From Mauremys mutica (taxonomy: Eukaryota; Chordata; Testudines; Geoemydidae): 64,000 nucleotides of DNA. A program made the position numbers and the translations under genes. Location: the NCBI RefSeq assembly GCF_020497125.1, contig NC_059072.1, positions 68,765,697-68,829,696 on the forward strand, given 5' to 3'. Of this stretch, positions 10,315 through 22,341 are shown piece by piece; position 1 is the first letter of the stretch, and every line of letters begins with the position of its first letter. The notes under the pieces are model-generated. The model worked only from the letters and a program-made list of their open reading frames with translations, was not told where the DNA came from and ran no database searches.

Positions 10315-10816
10315 CCCGGCAGTAGAAAGTTCACCTGAAGTGGGGCAAGAGTGGCCCAAGTTGCCCCAAACCAGTGTTCTGCTGGAGCTGGCCAGGAGAT
10401 GTGCTGATTTAGCACATTTTCAAGGCAGTTTCAGCTGGCTGAGCTCCTATGAAGTCCTGGCTAGAGTTTTAAACTATGACTGCTTGCTACCATCTGGGGG
10501 CAGATATTCCTACTATCAGAGCACAGGAGCAGTGACACAAGACCTAAGAGACTGAAAAACAAGAAGGCCAGGTATTTGACTACAAAGATATTTGCAAAGG
10601 AAATATCAGAACCATTGTTCACTTCATTTTAGAACTCAGTATATTATTTTGTTCAAGGTATTCTTAAACTGCTAGAGCTAGCCAGTTGGAAAATGTTGGT
10701 TAATTGAAACTGAAATTTTTTGCAGAAACCTTTCACTTTTGACAAAGCTTTTGTTGGGAAGGTTTCTCAGGTCCAGGATGGAATTTCTGGTCAAACACAG
10801 AGAAAAAGGCATTCCA
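10315..10816. other. Unrecognised stretch beside CR1
   Basis: A 95-codon plus-strand frame crosses from the CR1 piece into this stretch. It has no domain that I recognise. I see no other structure. Confidence 0.35.
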
Positions 10817-11162
10817 GAGTTAGGGCACCCATCTGGGATGTGAGAGACACAGGTTGAAGTACTTGTTCTGCCTTATTTATAGCTGAGTCTGGAACCTGTG
10901 TCTTTCACCTCCCACATGAGACCATAACCACTGGGCTATAGAATCTTTTTTGGCTCTCTCTCTCTCTGTCCAAATGAATATTTATAGAAAATGGAACAGT
11001 TCCAACAAGAGAGACCCATACCAGAATATCCAGTAGACTGGAGGGTTGGAGTACTCACATGGGAAACCCAGGTTCTAGTTCTTATTCCGAATCAGGCAGG
11101 CCAGGGACTTGAACTTGGGTCTCCTCAGTCCCACATGAGTGCTCTCATGACTGGGCTATTGG
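10817..11162. repeat. Two tandem inverted pairs of tRNA-like sequences
   Basis: Unit 1 (10817-10940) and unit 2 (11043-11162) each consist of a tRNA-like left half and an inverted tRNA-like right half. In unit 1 GGGATGTGAGAGACACAGGTT is mirrored by AACCTGTGTCTTTCACCTCCC. On the minus strand, unit 1 has an A-box-like TAGCCCAGTGG and a B-box-like GGTTCCAGAC. In unit 2 the minus strand has TAGCCCAGTCATGAGAGC and AGTTCAAGTCC. These spacings fit Pol III promoters. The linker between them contains AATGGAACAGTTCC. They look like head-to-head SINE dimers and not functional tRNA genes, since no cloverleaf is complete. Confidence 0.65.
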
Positions 11163-11335
11163 CTTTTTTAAAGGTCTTGTATTCATCCTAATGTGGAAAG
11201 GCAGAAAATTTTGAAACCTTGAAAATGTTCCCAGGATGGGAAGAACAATTTTCCTGTCAATGTCTTATTATTGGATTAGTATGTTATTAGATATTCAAAC
11301 TAGGCTTGTAATTTCCCTCACTTGCTTCCTATCTA

Positions 11336-11466
11336 TAATTTTCTCCATTAATTTCTCCTCTCCTTTTCTTCCTCTCGTCCCATCGTCCTCTTTCTTCTCT
11401 CTATTCTTTCCTTTTCCCTCCACTCTCTTCCCATCTCTTTCCTCCATTCTCTTCCCCTTTCTCCAC
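11336..11466. repeat. Polypyrimidine tract
   Basis: About 130 bp made almost only of C and T on the plus strand, with TTCCCTCC and TCTCTTCCC repeats. Low-complexity DNA able to form triplex structures. Both overlapping frames are composition artefacts. Confidence 0.85.
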
Positions 11467-11469
11467 TGG

Positions 11470-13127
11470 AAAGAATAGGGAATGGTTGAAGGAAACTTAC
11501 TCAGCAGGCCTGCCTTCAATGTGGGAAGGTTGGGGATACAGCAGGCTGGCTCTCCAAGGGATGGGATTGGACTTCGTAGGTCGCTTCAACCTTCCAATGG
11601 ATAGGATGGGGATTTCCATTAATATGTTTCTGTTCCCTTGAGTGTATGGGAACCCCAACAGCCTCCTTCAGAGAGATGGGAATTCTCTAAGCTCCTCTGA
11701 CTTCCCACAGGAACAAAGGAAGATCATCTATTCTATGCCTTTTCTGACACCGACAGGTCCATGTCTGCCTGACTCTCCCAGCTCTACTCCTCCCTACTTA
11801 TTTGGATTGCCTCACACTCCCTCCACTCTGCTTTAATGCTAGCCATGATCATCCACTATCCTGCTTTCTCCATGTTTCCTCCTCCTAAATTGTTCTCTCA
11901 ATCCAATGCCTCCTTCTCACTCAAATTGTTCCTCTAGAACTGCTTATGCCTCTTTTTGGGCTAGTCACCAAGTAGAGTGTTAGTGCTTTTTCTACCCAGG
12001 AGCTCCGATTTGGTGCTGTGGCTGAATGCAGGTATGTAACAGTATAGACCCCACAAGTTTCAAGTCCTTAGCATAACCATCCAACACATGCTTGGGTGAG
12101 TCCACATGTAAGTAGCTAAGTACTGCATGTACTTAAAAACAAAACAAAAAAACCCTTTAAATGAAGGAATCCAAATAAAAATATAGAGGGGTTAGAAAAC
12201 ACAGCTCATGAACAAAGATCATGAGAACTGAATTTATGTGTCCTAGAGAAATGACAGAGAAAGGATGATATGGTAATTGTCTCTTCAGTATGTACCTGTA
12301 AAGGATTAACAAGAAGTGGGGAAATATTTGTGTTGAAGATCTTAGAAATGTTTCAGAAATTTGAGTTTAATGTGTGCAAAGTACAGAGCCTGAAACATTT
12401 CTAATCAAATGTCATTTAAAATCTTGTTACTCTCTGATTTATTTCCTCTAGTCTAAAGTTATTTAATTCTTCTTCATATTAATATTGACTGGAGGGAAAA
12501 AATAAAATGTTACAGCGGCAAAGTAAATAAGTTCAAATCAGTTTAAAAGTAACTAGTTTTTTTCTTGCTGTAAATATTGCAGCATTAATTCAGGGCATAT
12601 GGAGAGCTGTAGACGCCCATGGCAAGGAAAGGCTCTTGCAATCACAGGACTGTGAAACACAGATCAATATCACACAGGGGCTGTAATCAACATGCAGATT
12701 AATGAACAGGACTGTATCCACCAGGGAACAGTAGAACAAAGACCAGTTGAGCATTTTAATTGCTGAGTTACTGCTAAATCTCAGTTCGCTATCAATCTCA
12801 ATCCATTGTGACTATTGATGCATAACAGACATTAAGAAGAAAACAATAACATAATGATTCATAACTGCTAGGGTGCAAAAGAATTGGTGGCATCATGAGA
12901 AATGTGGCCATGATTATTTTGTGCCTCAGAGTCTCTGTAAAAGATCTGAGTTATTTCTAATTTTCTCTGTTTGCGGCATCTGACAATCTTTTTAACCAGA
13001 GTTGGTGTTAACAGAACTAATAATAGCACAGCCTTGTTTGAACCATCTGAATGTTATCAGTGTATCAACACGCTCTTTAATAAAGGCTCTAACTAATTCA
13101 TTAATTCAATTAACTCAAATGGTCAGA
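11470..13127. other. Unrecognised, possibly conserved non-coding sequence
   Basis: No repeat family is recognised. The part at 12430-12880 has balanced composition, no simple repeats and several homeodomain-type TAAT cores, for example ATTAATGAACAGG and TTTTAATTGCTGAG. That could reflect an old conserved element, but nothing here proves it. Confidence 0.3.
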
Positions 13128-13826
13128 AAAATTAGATCTGGAAAAGGCTTCTAGGTTTAGGTCATCTAGATCAGCCTCCTGTCAATAAAGGCTCATTTCC
13201 AACAGCAGACAGTCTTTAGTGTTTTTTCTGGTGCTTTTAATAGCTGTATGCAATGGTGGTGCGACAATCCCTTGTGAGACTATTCTACGCTCTCATTGAC
13301 CTCAGTGCTGGTACATCATTTTTTCCAACTTAAATTCTCCTTTGCTAAATGAAGTCCTATATTGTTTATTTATACCCCTTTTGATTACTTGAAACATTTA
13401 ATCTTCTTCCTTAGTATGTATACCCTTTCATACTTACAGCTGGTTATAATAGCTCCCCTCACTTATTGTTTAACTGAGCTAAATGTGTACTCCATGTATG
13501 ACTTCACTGATGTTACGCTGCAGGTGAATTTAACATATTACCTCATATAATTTTCCTCCTAAAGTAATCCCTAAAGCTGTCTAATTACTCCTTTCAGTAA
13601 AAATACCCCACTATTTTTCAAACTTTTTCTGATACTGAGGTTCCTAGAACTCTTTCTAGCTATTGTGTATCACCAGTGCTGTATAGGGAAAAGCTATAGT
13701 CCATAATGAGAATTCTCTGCATGTGCAACCCAAAATTGCATTGGCTTTTTCTTTGCCACTATATCATATTGCAAACTCATATTCTACTTGCTGTCCACAA
13801 CACCCTACCTGATATCGGGTCTTTTT
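13128..13826 (-). mobile_element. Old, diverged CR1, antisense
   Basis: The plus strand starts with CTAGGTTTAGGTCATCTAGATC and CCTCCTGTCAATAAAGG, a decayed version of the CR1 3' end. Near 13735-13800 it gives the antisense of CR1 RT blocks corresponding to KKANAILGC and to VVDxKxxY. Order and spacing match the cleaner antisense CR1 at 41289. No open frame remains, and divergence is high, so borders are approximate. Confidence 0.6.
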
Positions 13827-14235
13827 TTTAAACATAGCCACTTTCCAATTGCCCATTCCATTAAGCATCTCTTTTTTGGATTAGTCTTCACCAGACACAG
13901 GCCCAAATTTCCTTATGGCATATCCGCATGCAAATTAACTACATTTAAGTCAACTGTATATCCAGGTAGGTTTTTCATTTTTCCAGGTGGACTCTCATTC
14001 TGCTATTTTCCTATCCATAGCGCTATGATTATTTTAGATCCTCAAGTTTGAAAATTGGACCCATGGTATTTCTCTTAGCTCATCTTGTCTGCATATTCCT
14101 TTAATTTGTATATAGACAAATGAATACCTGAAAACTTCTACATTATTCCTATTCTTATTAATTTCTTTGTGTTGCAAAGAACATCTATCTCCTTTCTTAC
14201 TATTCAGATAAGAAGTACATGCCACATTCTTTAAG

Positions 14236-15224
14236 TTAGAACATAAGAACATAATAACAGCCATATTGGGTCAGACCAAAGGTCCATCTAGCTCAGTATC
14301 CTGTCTTCCGACAGTGGCCAAGGCCAGGTGCCCCAGAGGAAATAAACAGAACAGGTAATCATCAACTGATCCATCTCCTGTCATCCATTCCCAGCTTCTG
14401 GCAAACAGAGGCTAGGGACACCATCCCTTCTCATCCTGGCTAATAGCCATTGATGGATCTATCCTCCATGAATTTATCTAGTTCTTTTTTGAACCCTGTT
14501 ATAGTCTTGGCCTTCACAACATCCTCTGGCAAGGAGTTCCACAGGTTGACTGTGCATTATGTGAAGAAATACTTCCTTTTGTTTGTTTTAAAGCTGCCGC
14601 CTATTAATTTCATTGGGTGACCCCTAGATCTTGTGTTATGAAAAGGAGTAATTAACACTTCATTATTTACTTTCTCCACACCAGTCATGATTTTATAGAC
14701 CTCTATCATATCCCCCCTTAGTCATCTCTTTTCAAAGCTGAAAAGTCCCAGTCTTATTAATCTCTCCTCACACGGAAGCTGTTCCATAACCCTAATCATT
14801 TTTGTTTCTCTTTTCTGAACCTTTTCCAGTTCCAATATATCTTTTTCTGAGATGGAGCAACCACATCTGCACTCAGTTTTCATGATGTGAGCATACACAG
14901 GGATTTATATAGAGGCAATATGATATTTTCTCTTATTATCTATCTTTTTCTTAACGATTCCCAACATTTTGTTCACTTTTTTGACTGCTGCTACACATTG
15001 AGTGGATGTTTTTCAGAGAACTATCCACAATGACTCCAACATCTCTTTCCTGAGTGGTAATAGCTAATTTAGACCCCATCATTTTATATGTATAGTTGGA
15101 ATTATGTTTTCCAATGTGCATTACTTTTCATTTATCAATATTGAATTTCACCTGCCATTTTGTTGGCCAGTTCCCCAGTTTTGTGAGATCCCTTTGTAAC
15201 TTTTCGCAGTCTGCTTTGGATTAA
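14236..15224 (-). mobile_element. CR1 LINE, 3' 1 kb, antisense
   Basis: The 3' end is at 14236. The minus strand runs from the RT C-terminal part (WPTKWQVKFNI, then VMHIGKHNSNYTYKM, near 15060-15190) to a final LWNSLPEDVVKAK and LDKFMEDRSI before the UTR. The UTR on the plus strand shows GAACATAAGAACATAATAAC and TTGGGTCAGACCAAAGGTCC. The subfamily differs from that at 1-1222. Several stops interrupt the frame, and the 5' side is truncated at about 15224. Confidence 0.9.
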
Positions 15225-15575
15225 GTTAAAGCTCTCCTTGTGCCCTCTTTCCATCTCATTTAATGCCAGCCTTCAATCTAGTTTGAACCCAAGATATCAT
15301 CTAACCTAAACACTTTCCTCCTTTCTCTGGCTTTCTAATTCTCTATGGATCTCAAACTTTCCTCTGTACAGTAGCAGCACATCCATCAACTGGTGTTCAT
15401 TAGCTGTCTCTTCTTTTCTTCACTCACACTACCAGAATATTATCTTGGAGGGTCACCTGTACAGGGGCAGTCTCCAGTTTCTCTTTCAATATCCCTACAG
15501 TCTTCCTAGAGTCTCTCAGATCTCCCTTCACTTCCATCATTGGTTCCCTGGTTTGGATACATGGAGTGGAAATTT
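15225..15575. other. Unrecognised intergenic sequence
   Basis: Pyrimidine-rich sequence between the CR1 and the next MITE. No feature seen. Confidence 0.35.
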
Positions 15576-15583
15576 TCCAGTAC

Positions 15584-15806
15584 CAGGGCCAGCTCTAGCT
15601 TTTTTGCTGCCCCAAGTGGCGAAGTGAAAAAAAAATAAAGCTGCAATCGACAGCACTTCGGCAGCAGCTTTACTGCGCCGCTTCATTGTTCGAGAGGGAC
15701 TGAGTGACCCGACGCCGAATTGCCGCCGAAAACCTGGACATGCTGCCCCTTTCCATTGGCCGCCCCAAGCACCAGCTTCCTTTGCTTGTGCCTGGCGCTG
15801 GCCCCG
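15584..15806. mobile_element. hAT-like GC-rich MITE, copy 1
   Basis: It starts CAGGGCCAGCTCTAG and ends CTGGCGCTGGCCCCG, a decayed inverted repeat of CAGGGCCGGCTCC. It is flanked by TCCAGTAC (15576-15583) and CCCAGTAC (15807-15814), 7 of 8 matching, which is the target duplication size of the hAT superfamily. The inside is rich in GCCGCC and CGGC and has a short A tract. It is non-coding. It is inverted relative to copy 2 at 30824-31082. Antisense frames inside it are artefacts. Confidence 0.8.
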
Positions 15807-15814
15807 CCCAGTAC

Positions 15815-18800
15815 GCTTCAGAATAGCCTTTGACCTTCTTGTAGCAACTCCTGTCCTGGCACCCACAAGGCAACATACCATCCTGTTCTCTTTATCTGGG
15901 TCACAGATGGCCCAAGCCACATTCTTCACTTACTCACTGAAGGAACATCCACTAGATAAATTAGAACAGATGTACAGTAACTTTTTATTTTGGCATTTAC
16001 ACCACCCTCTGGTCTAATTAATCCTGACATTGTGACCATCATAATATGAACTGCATCAAAGGAATGAAGTAACAGATTGTTCTCTTGACAGCAAATATGT
16101 TTATTTTCCTTTTCAGTGAGGCAAGCTTTTCTCCCCATCCCACACCCTTCTTCTGGAGTTATCTGAATTGGGGAAAATATCATGAATGCAGAACACTGAA
16201 GTTTGCTTAAATTCTCACAAAGATAAGGCAGATACACTTAAAAATACCAGTACACTTTCAAACATCTACTTTTACGCAAGATTCTGCATCAGAAGTCTCA
16301 TTTGCTTCTCCAATAATAAGACAGTGCTCTCAGATGTTTGGGTGCCTGTTAATAATATATGTGGCAGTTATACATATTTTATACTAAAGGCTGTCTTAAA
16401 AGCTATGTCTTTATAGGTAATAACCTGCTTAGAAAAACACTTTCTTGAATTATTTATAACTTATTTGGAACAACAAAATCAGCTGTCTTTTTATAAGGTC
16501 AGGTACCAAAGTACAACTATTAATAATATAGTTACACAGCTTGGGAATTAGGTGCTTGGATATTTATCTTTTAATCACATTGGAAAGGAAGTTATCTACC
16601 ATCTAACTAACCAAGCAAGACTTCCCTGGAAAGCATTCTAATCTGTCTTCGTAGGTTAATATAAAATTTATTAAAAGGAAAAGCTGCTCAAATGTTTTCA
16701 TATGCAGGTAGGAAGGGAAACTAGAAAACATCAAGTTTTGCAAAAACTAATGTCTCCCACTGGAAATTCAAAAAATGGTCAAAAATCCTTTCCTTTCCCC
16801 TTCTTTTAGCTTTTGTGACAGCTACTACCAAAACGTAATGAAATCACAGTGACATTTGCAAAATAACAGCAACATTTCAATCAAAGAGGGGGGTCGGTCA
16901 TTTGTGCAAACTGGAAAAAGTATATACAAATTTGGACCCTGATCTCATAATGAGCTCCATGCTGGACCTCATGAGGAGCCCCACAGAAGTCAATGGGCTT
17001 GATTCTCCATTGCCTTGAAACTTGTGTTGTCTTTTACATTTGTGCAAGGGGATGAAGGCAAAATGGATGAAAAATGCTACCAGTCTATTTTGATGGCATT
17101 TTTCACTGGGACTTGTTTACTAATTTATCAGTACTACTGTGAGTATTTTAGTGTGCATCACTAAATTGTCAAAATTTACCAAGAGCTTACACTTGAGCTC
17201 AGATTGTATCTTCCTATGAGAAGAGTCTTCAAGGGAGGCAATCTCCCAGGGATAATGCTTCTGTATGGTCTTGTCCTGGTGGGGAACATAGGATAAAGTA
17301 GTCATCGATGACATCCTTTCATGGATAACACATAGGACCTGTTGTGGTAATTGGACTTACAAATTTGCCCTAATTGTGTGCTCAGCTGGGAGGCATGAGC
17401 AAAAGTTCATGGAATGTCACAATAACCTAGAACAACAAATGTTGATGGAAAAAGGTGCAAAAGTGAGACAGAAAAACTAAAAACAAACAAAAAGGGCTGC
17501 TGGTATAATTCAAGCACTGTGTTAAGATTAGGACCAAAATTGGTGTGTTAGAAATTAGGCCTACTTAGTGGACAAAATCATGAAGGGATGGACTATTCCT
17601 CAAAGACCCCATGTTTCCGTTTCCCTCCCTACCTTATTTCTTCTCTTTCCTTCATTCTTTTCAGCTTAGTTGGCCAAGACTGTATATCTGGCAACTCTGC
17701 TGTAAGCCTGTGACCAGAAAGAGGCAGCTAAAAGCAATGTCTTGAACAGCCTGATGCTGGTATGAGTTTGCCAGGTCTCAGAATGGCTAACAAGAACATG
17801 TGCTGTGCCTGTGCTTTTCTAGCAATGAGGTTGCAAGTGGCAGCCAACATCAGAGATAGAAGCTGCATTTGTTCTTTTCTCTCCCCTTTTGCATGTGTTT
17901 GTCTTGTTTTGTTTTCTGGGAAATTGGATCAGACTTTAACAACAACCGCTCCAGCCTGTCTCAACTAACTTCTTTTATTTTCCCCAAAGGGACAGTTATT
18001 ACCATCTTTCGTACCACCGAAGAGACTGTCAAACCAGAGGTTTTTCCTTCTAAAACCTCCCTCTAGCTGGTAAGAGATGCTGTTAAAATGAGAGCCTTAC
18101 TTAATACTTTACATTACAAATACTTCAGCTGTTTTTCCTTCCTTTTTGTTTTGTTTTTTTTTTCTTAAAAGGGATTTTTAATGGCATTTTTGCCATGGTA
18201 CTAAGAGGCTACGGTCTCTGTATACCAAACTCCAAACCTTGCTTAACACTGTTCAATGTTGGAAAGTGACTGAGTTATGTTAACACCTTTGACTATTTGG
18301 GCTCTTATATTCCATCTAAATTAATGCAACAGCCCCACCATCAAACCTGGCAGATCCCCAGGTATCCATAGGAAGGCAGGACCATATGCACAGAAGCTTT
18401 GTTCCTTTCTACAAGCTCTGGCCTCTGACAACCTCCTGCTCACTCGCAGCATCATTCTGTAGAAACCATGCTTCCAGTGACTCCCCAGGCTGGGGTGCAT
18501 TGTGGAAAGTATTAAACAGCACCAGGCTATATTATCTTTTTCTGGGGAATCCCTCTGGAGACAGAGTGGTGACAATGTTGTGTGCCCCCAGGCCAGTCCA
18601 CTCATTTCTCTGTTCACCCAGTCTCCATCCCCTCCTACTATATGGACCCTGGAGCCACAGAGGGATCTCTGTAGAGTGGAGGATGAGGGATGATGCCACA
18701 GAAACAGCTGACCCCTTTTCTATGGAAGGGGGAAAGATTTAGGCATGGAGAGCATTCTCAGTTAGCAGATCTTGGTCGAGGTTCTCTGAGATATTGCAGT

Positions 18801-19804
18801 ACATCCTTAAACATAGAATGGGAAATGACATAGACTGAATGACCCCCCAAAACCACAAAACTTTGATGACGATCGCCTCATGAATGCTTCCAGAAGAAAT
18901 GCTCACATGAAAACATATACACATCATGTCTCTCAAATGTCCCTGATTTCACTGCCAAGCTTATCTCCCTTCCACATAAATTTGGCATCCCGTCATTTTG
19001 AACATTGACAATGATTTACAGAAGGCATAAGATATGAAAGTGAGATTATAGAAATAGTTATTTACATTAAAGAAGGAATCCCACAGCATTTGAACTTCCC
19101 TGCATGAATAATTTTTTATGCCCCTCATTTTGGGTTTCTCTCATGTGACTATCTGTGTGGAGAGCATAACAGACCACAAATATCAAGGAAGTGAATCTAG
19201 AGTTGTGGGTCTTTCTGTTTTGGGGGATTTTTTTTTAACAAAGCATTGCAAATACTTTATTTTTGTAGTATTCGTCCTTCTGTGTACACGAGATAGTTTT
19301 CTCTATTCACCCCAGCAATTCAAGTACTTTGCATTTGCTTGCTGTCATTTTTGTGTACACATGAGTGCATAAGCTGGGCTGAATACATGCTTGGATGGAT
19401 AATACTATATTTCTTTCACAACAACTTGGTTTACATTATGTCAGATTGATAGCATGTAACAGCTGAGCCTGCAATCCCCCTTCACTGTTATTATAAAATA
19501 GAGTAGGAGAATATTCACTGGGACAGACATTGAATTGTTTTTCCTTTGGTGTTTGATTTTGTTCTTGTTTTGAGCACGTGTGGCCTCTGAACAAGGGGCA
19601 ACTATTAATGGAACTTCTGTTCCAGAGAAATCAATAGTCTACACAAGCAAACAATTGCCTCTCAGATAGGAGGGGGAAAGCACTCTCTCGCATCTTGGCT
19701 ACAACTTTGCTGCAAATTTGGGCAAGCATGAAGTCATTAGTGTTTAAATGATGTCTGTGATAAGGTTTTGTGGCAAACCTTTGGTAACTATCATGGCAAA
19801 TTTA
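15815..19804. other. Unrecognised intergenic sequence
   Basis: 4 kb with no clear repeat or gene. Short 'CAATGGG' blocks near 16985 resemble decayed palindromic repeats. A T-rich run lies near 18145-18172. Frames at 18321-18742 have no domain. Confidence 0.4.
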
Positions 19805-19876
19805 GGATCCAATCCAAAGCCTGTTGATGTCAATGGGATTCTTTCCATCAACTTCCAATTGCTTTGGATCAGGCTC
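19805..19876. repeat. Short palindromic repeat, second copy
   Basis: GGATCCAATCCAAAGCCTG on the left is mirrored by CAATTGCTTTGGATCAGGCTC on the right. Same type as 6624-6694. Confidence 0.55.
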
Positions 19877-20190
19877 TTGATGAATATTTATTTGTTCCAA
19901 AATGCACTGTGGTTGCTCTATTGCACATACTTAGCAAAGTCCTAAAAAAAGTCTTCAATATCCTGTGGCAATCCCAGGGCAAAAGTTGATTTCAAATCTT
20001 TGGTAACACAGGTCTAGGAAACGTGAGAACCTTATATCTGTTTTTGTCTTTGAAATTCTAGTTGTGGTGAATCAAACAGTTTAATGATCTTCTGGAATAA
20101 ATTGCTTTGTAAAAAGACACATACGATAGCTGTGGGTTTTGTTTTCCTGTCATACTTTTTCAGTTTTAACCATAATCTCCATCCCATACT

Positions 20191-20291
20191 GTCAAACTAA
20201 TGTCTTTTATTATATAATTGGTTAATGTCTTTTATTATTTAATTGTCAAACTAATGTCTTTTATTATTTAATTGGTTTTATTATTTAATCC
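20191..20291. repeat. AT-rich tandem duplication, about 54-bp unit
   Basis: A unit beginning GTCAAACTAATGTCTTTTA (20191-20244) is repeated at 20245-20291 with an internal deletion. Each unit itself has two halves that share AATGTCTTTTATTATNTAATT. Confidence 0.85.
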
Positions 20292-20796
20292 AGGTCCATA
20301 TCAGTTATGCAGGCAATTTTTTGCACTGGCTGCAGTATGAGTTTTGCTTGAGGGCACTATCAATCTATAGGTGAGCGAAGCAAAGAAATTCACTGCTCGC
20401 AACCTTTTCGTTTTTTCCTTGTTCACCTACATTGCTCCATTTCAAACTCTGCTGGTATATATAATGTACATCAAATGAATTATTCTTTTGTTCTGCCCTT
20501 TTCACTCATGTGGAGGTGGGTGGCAAACCTGGAATTTAGACGTGGTACCCCACTGCTTGGTACTTTGAGTGTATTTAAAATATTAGAAGGCAAAAAGAAA
20601 ATGGCAAATTATTATTACCAAATAGGTATGACATGAAATCACAAAATACTTTAAAATGACTGTGTAATCTTCAGGGCAGCATAGACTTTCTTATCCAGTC
20701 ATGTGCAGCCCTCCAATGATGCTATCCCCCAAGGTGCAAAGCAGAGATCTGCTAAACTCTAAGTGAACTGCATTGATTTGATCCAGAACACCTTAG

Positions 20797-21110
20797 GTTA
20801 TATCCACACTATCAGCGAGGGGTGTGATTTCCCCACCTAATGTACACAAACTTGTGCTAGCTCTCATTGAGATAGTGTGAGTATACAAAGCAGTGTAGTC
20901 ATAATAGCACGGGCAGCAGCAGCGGAGGTGTGGCTGAACTGTGCTGAGGACATATTCACTGGTTTCAGGTGAGTTTGCACTCGGCAAGGCTTAGCTGTGC
21001 TTGTGCTGTCATTACCCAGCCCACTGCAGCTACACTACTATTTATACTCATGCTAGCTCGAGTACTATACTCACATGGAGGGGTGGGGCAGGTGGGGAAT
21101 GGAGGGGACA
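20797..21110. mobile_element. Diverged TIR-element (Harbinger-type MITE) candidate
   Basis: It begins TTATATCCACACTATC after GG, like other TTA-bordered elements here whose ends read (T)CTACACT. CTAGCTCTCATTGAGATAG and a related CATGCTAGCTCGAGTACTA occur inside in inverted sense. The right terminus is not found, so this is a partial or decayed copy. Family is inferred from the terminal motif only. Confidence 0.35.
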
Positions 21111-21446
21111 CTGAGGCACTGGGATACAAGACACCATCAATGGATATATGATGCTAGCCAGGGCTTCTCTGAAATTTTGCATTGGTTCTTAGGACAGTAA
21201 TCTCTCCCATTACTGTAATAATAAACTAAATTGGAGATAAAAATTTACTGGGCTCAGGGGCAGCTTCTGTCTCCTCTGGGTTTTCTGCAAACACAGAGGA
21301 CAATGGAAGGGTTCACCCTGACTCACTGAGCTGCTGCTATACACCAAGGTAGATGAGTCGACTGGAGATTGTTGAGATAAAAAGGAATTTGGTCCATGGG
21401 ATTGTGGGATATTTTTGATGGACTCCCAGGACCTGAGTTGGTGGGG

Positions 21447-22136
21447 GCTGAGACTACACTGCAAAGCAATAGGTCTCAGACCCTGGCTTACAACTTGACA
21501 TGGGCTCAGACCCTCCAGCCCTGCAGTGTCCTAGGACCCTAGGTATAAGCCTGGGTCTGAGCGATTTGTGTGTAGACGGAATGGGGCTTAGGCAGAAGTG
21601 ACATGTGGGAAGGAGCACACGGGGTATGTGCCCCCTCAGATTTCTGCCAGGGTGGGAGTCAGGCTGAGCTCAGCTGACGGGGGGGCATACCTGGAAAAGG
21701 CATTGGCACCTAACACTCCCATTGAGCCCCACTAGGAGGCACCCGAAGCAGGGAAGAGAGATGGGGCTGGCAGCACAACTCCACCAGAGGGGGCGGGGGG
21801 AAGCCCTCTGAATCGCATCCCTTCATTGCCCGCAGCCGCAGTTATCTGCTCGACGGTAGGTGTCTGGAGCCTGCTCCAGCCCATGCCGTGCCTGCAGCGG
21901 GGAGGTGATGGGAGAAATAAGTGGGGAAGGAGCTGTGAGGGAAGTGGGGGCAAGGTGGTGTCAGCTTGGAGCAGAGGGAATGGGAAAGGGCCCATAGGCG
22001 ATGGGTGGGGCCATCACATGCCCTCCCAACCTTCAAATTGTGTCCCCCCACCATCAACAGTAACAGGTTGTCTCTGGGTTTGGGGTCAAGCCTGAGTCTG
22101 AGCCAGGCTTACATTGCAGTGTAGACATACACAAAG
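21447..22136. mobile_element. Harbinger-type MITE, probably with a GC-rich insert
   Basis: The left end GACTACACTGCAA and the right end TTGCAGTGTAGACATACAC form an inverted pair like the right end of Harbinger A (40270-40294). Next to them are inverted 'TCAGACCCTGGCTTACAAC' and 'GTCTGAGCCAGGCTTAC' blocks. GTAGACGGAAT near 21575 and TGTCTCTGGGTTTGGGGTC near 22070 would join into one continuous MITE if about 480 bp of GC-rich sequence between them were a later insert. That insert is unclassified. The frames at 21732-22095 lie in it and are chance. Confidence 0.4.
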
Positions 22137-22213
22137 AGTTTAAAATCTAAATCGCCCTGGAGAAAGAAAACAATATTATGAGTGGTGACGCATTGTGCTT
22201 CCCTCAGAACTTT

Positions 22214-22341
22214 TAGAGTAGTGATTAGGGTACTCACCTGGGCTGTGGGGGATGCCCAGCTCAAGTCCCACCCCGACAGAAGAGAAGGGATTTGCACCGA
22301 GATCAACCACATCTCCAGTGAGTGCCCTCACCAGTAGGGTA
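22214..22341. repeat. Inverted pair of tRNA-like sequences, third copy
   Basis: The left half has GTGATTAGGGTACTCACCTGG and a B-box-like CAGCTCAAGTCCC. The right half is inverted, with GATCAACCACATCTCC and GTGAGTGCCCTCACCAG. This matches the units at 10817-11162. The sequence to about 22640 has further 'CCTAAGTCCCTGTGTGAATC' blocks that look like scattered repeat debris. Confidence 0.55.

Noticed and set aside
10817..11162. Possible functional tRNA genes
   Set aside because: Only A/B-box-like pieces are present. No full cloverleaf with acceptor stem pairing is evident, and the units are inverted dimers found in several places.
11236..11519. 80-codon hydrophobic plus-strand frame and Lys/Glu-rich minus frame
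   Set aside because: Polypyrimidine tract translation artefact.
18321..18742. Overlapping frames of 98-118 codons on both strands, considered as a small gene
   Set aside because: No recognisable domain, start context or splice structure; the frames shadow each other.
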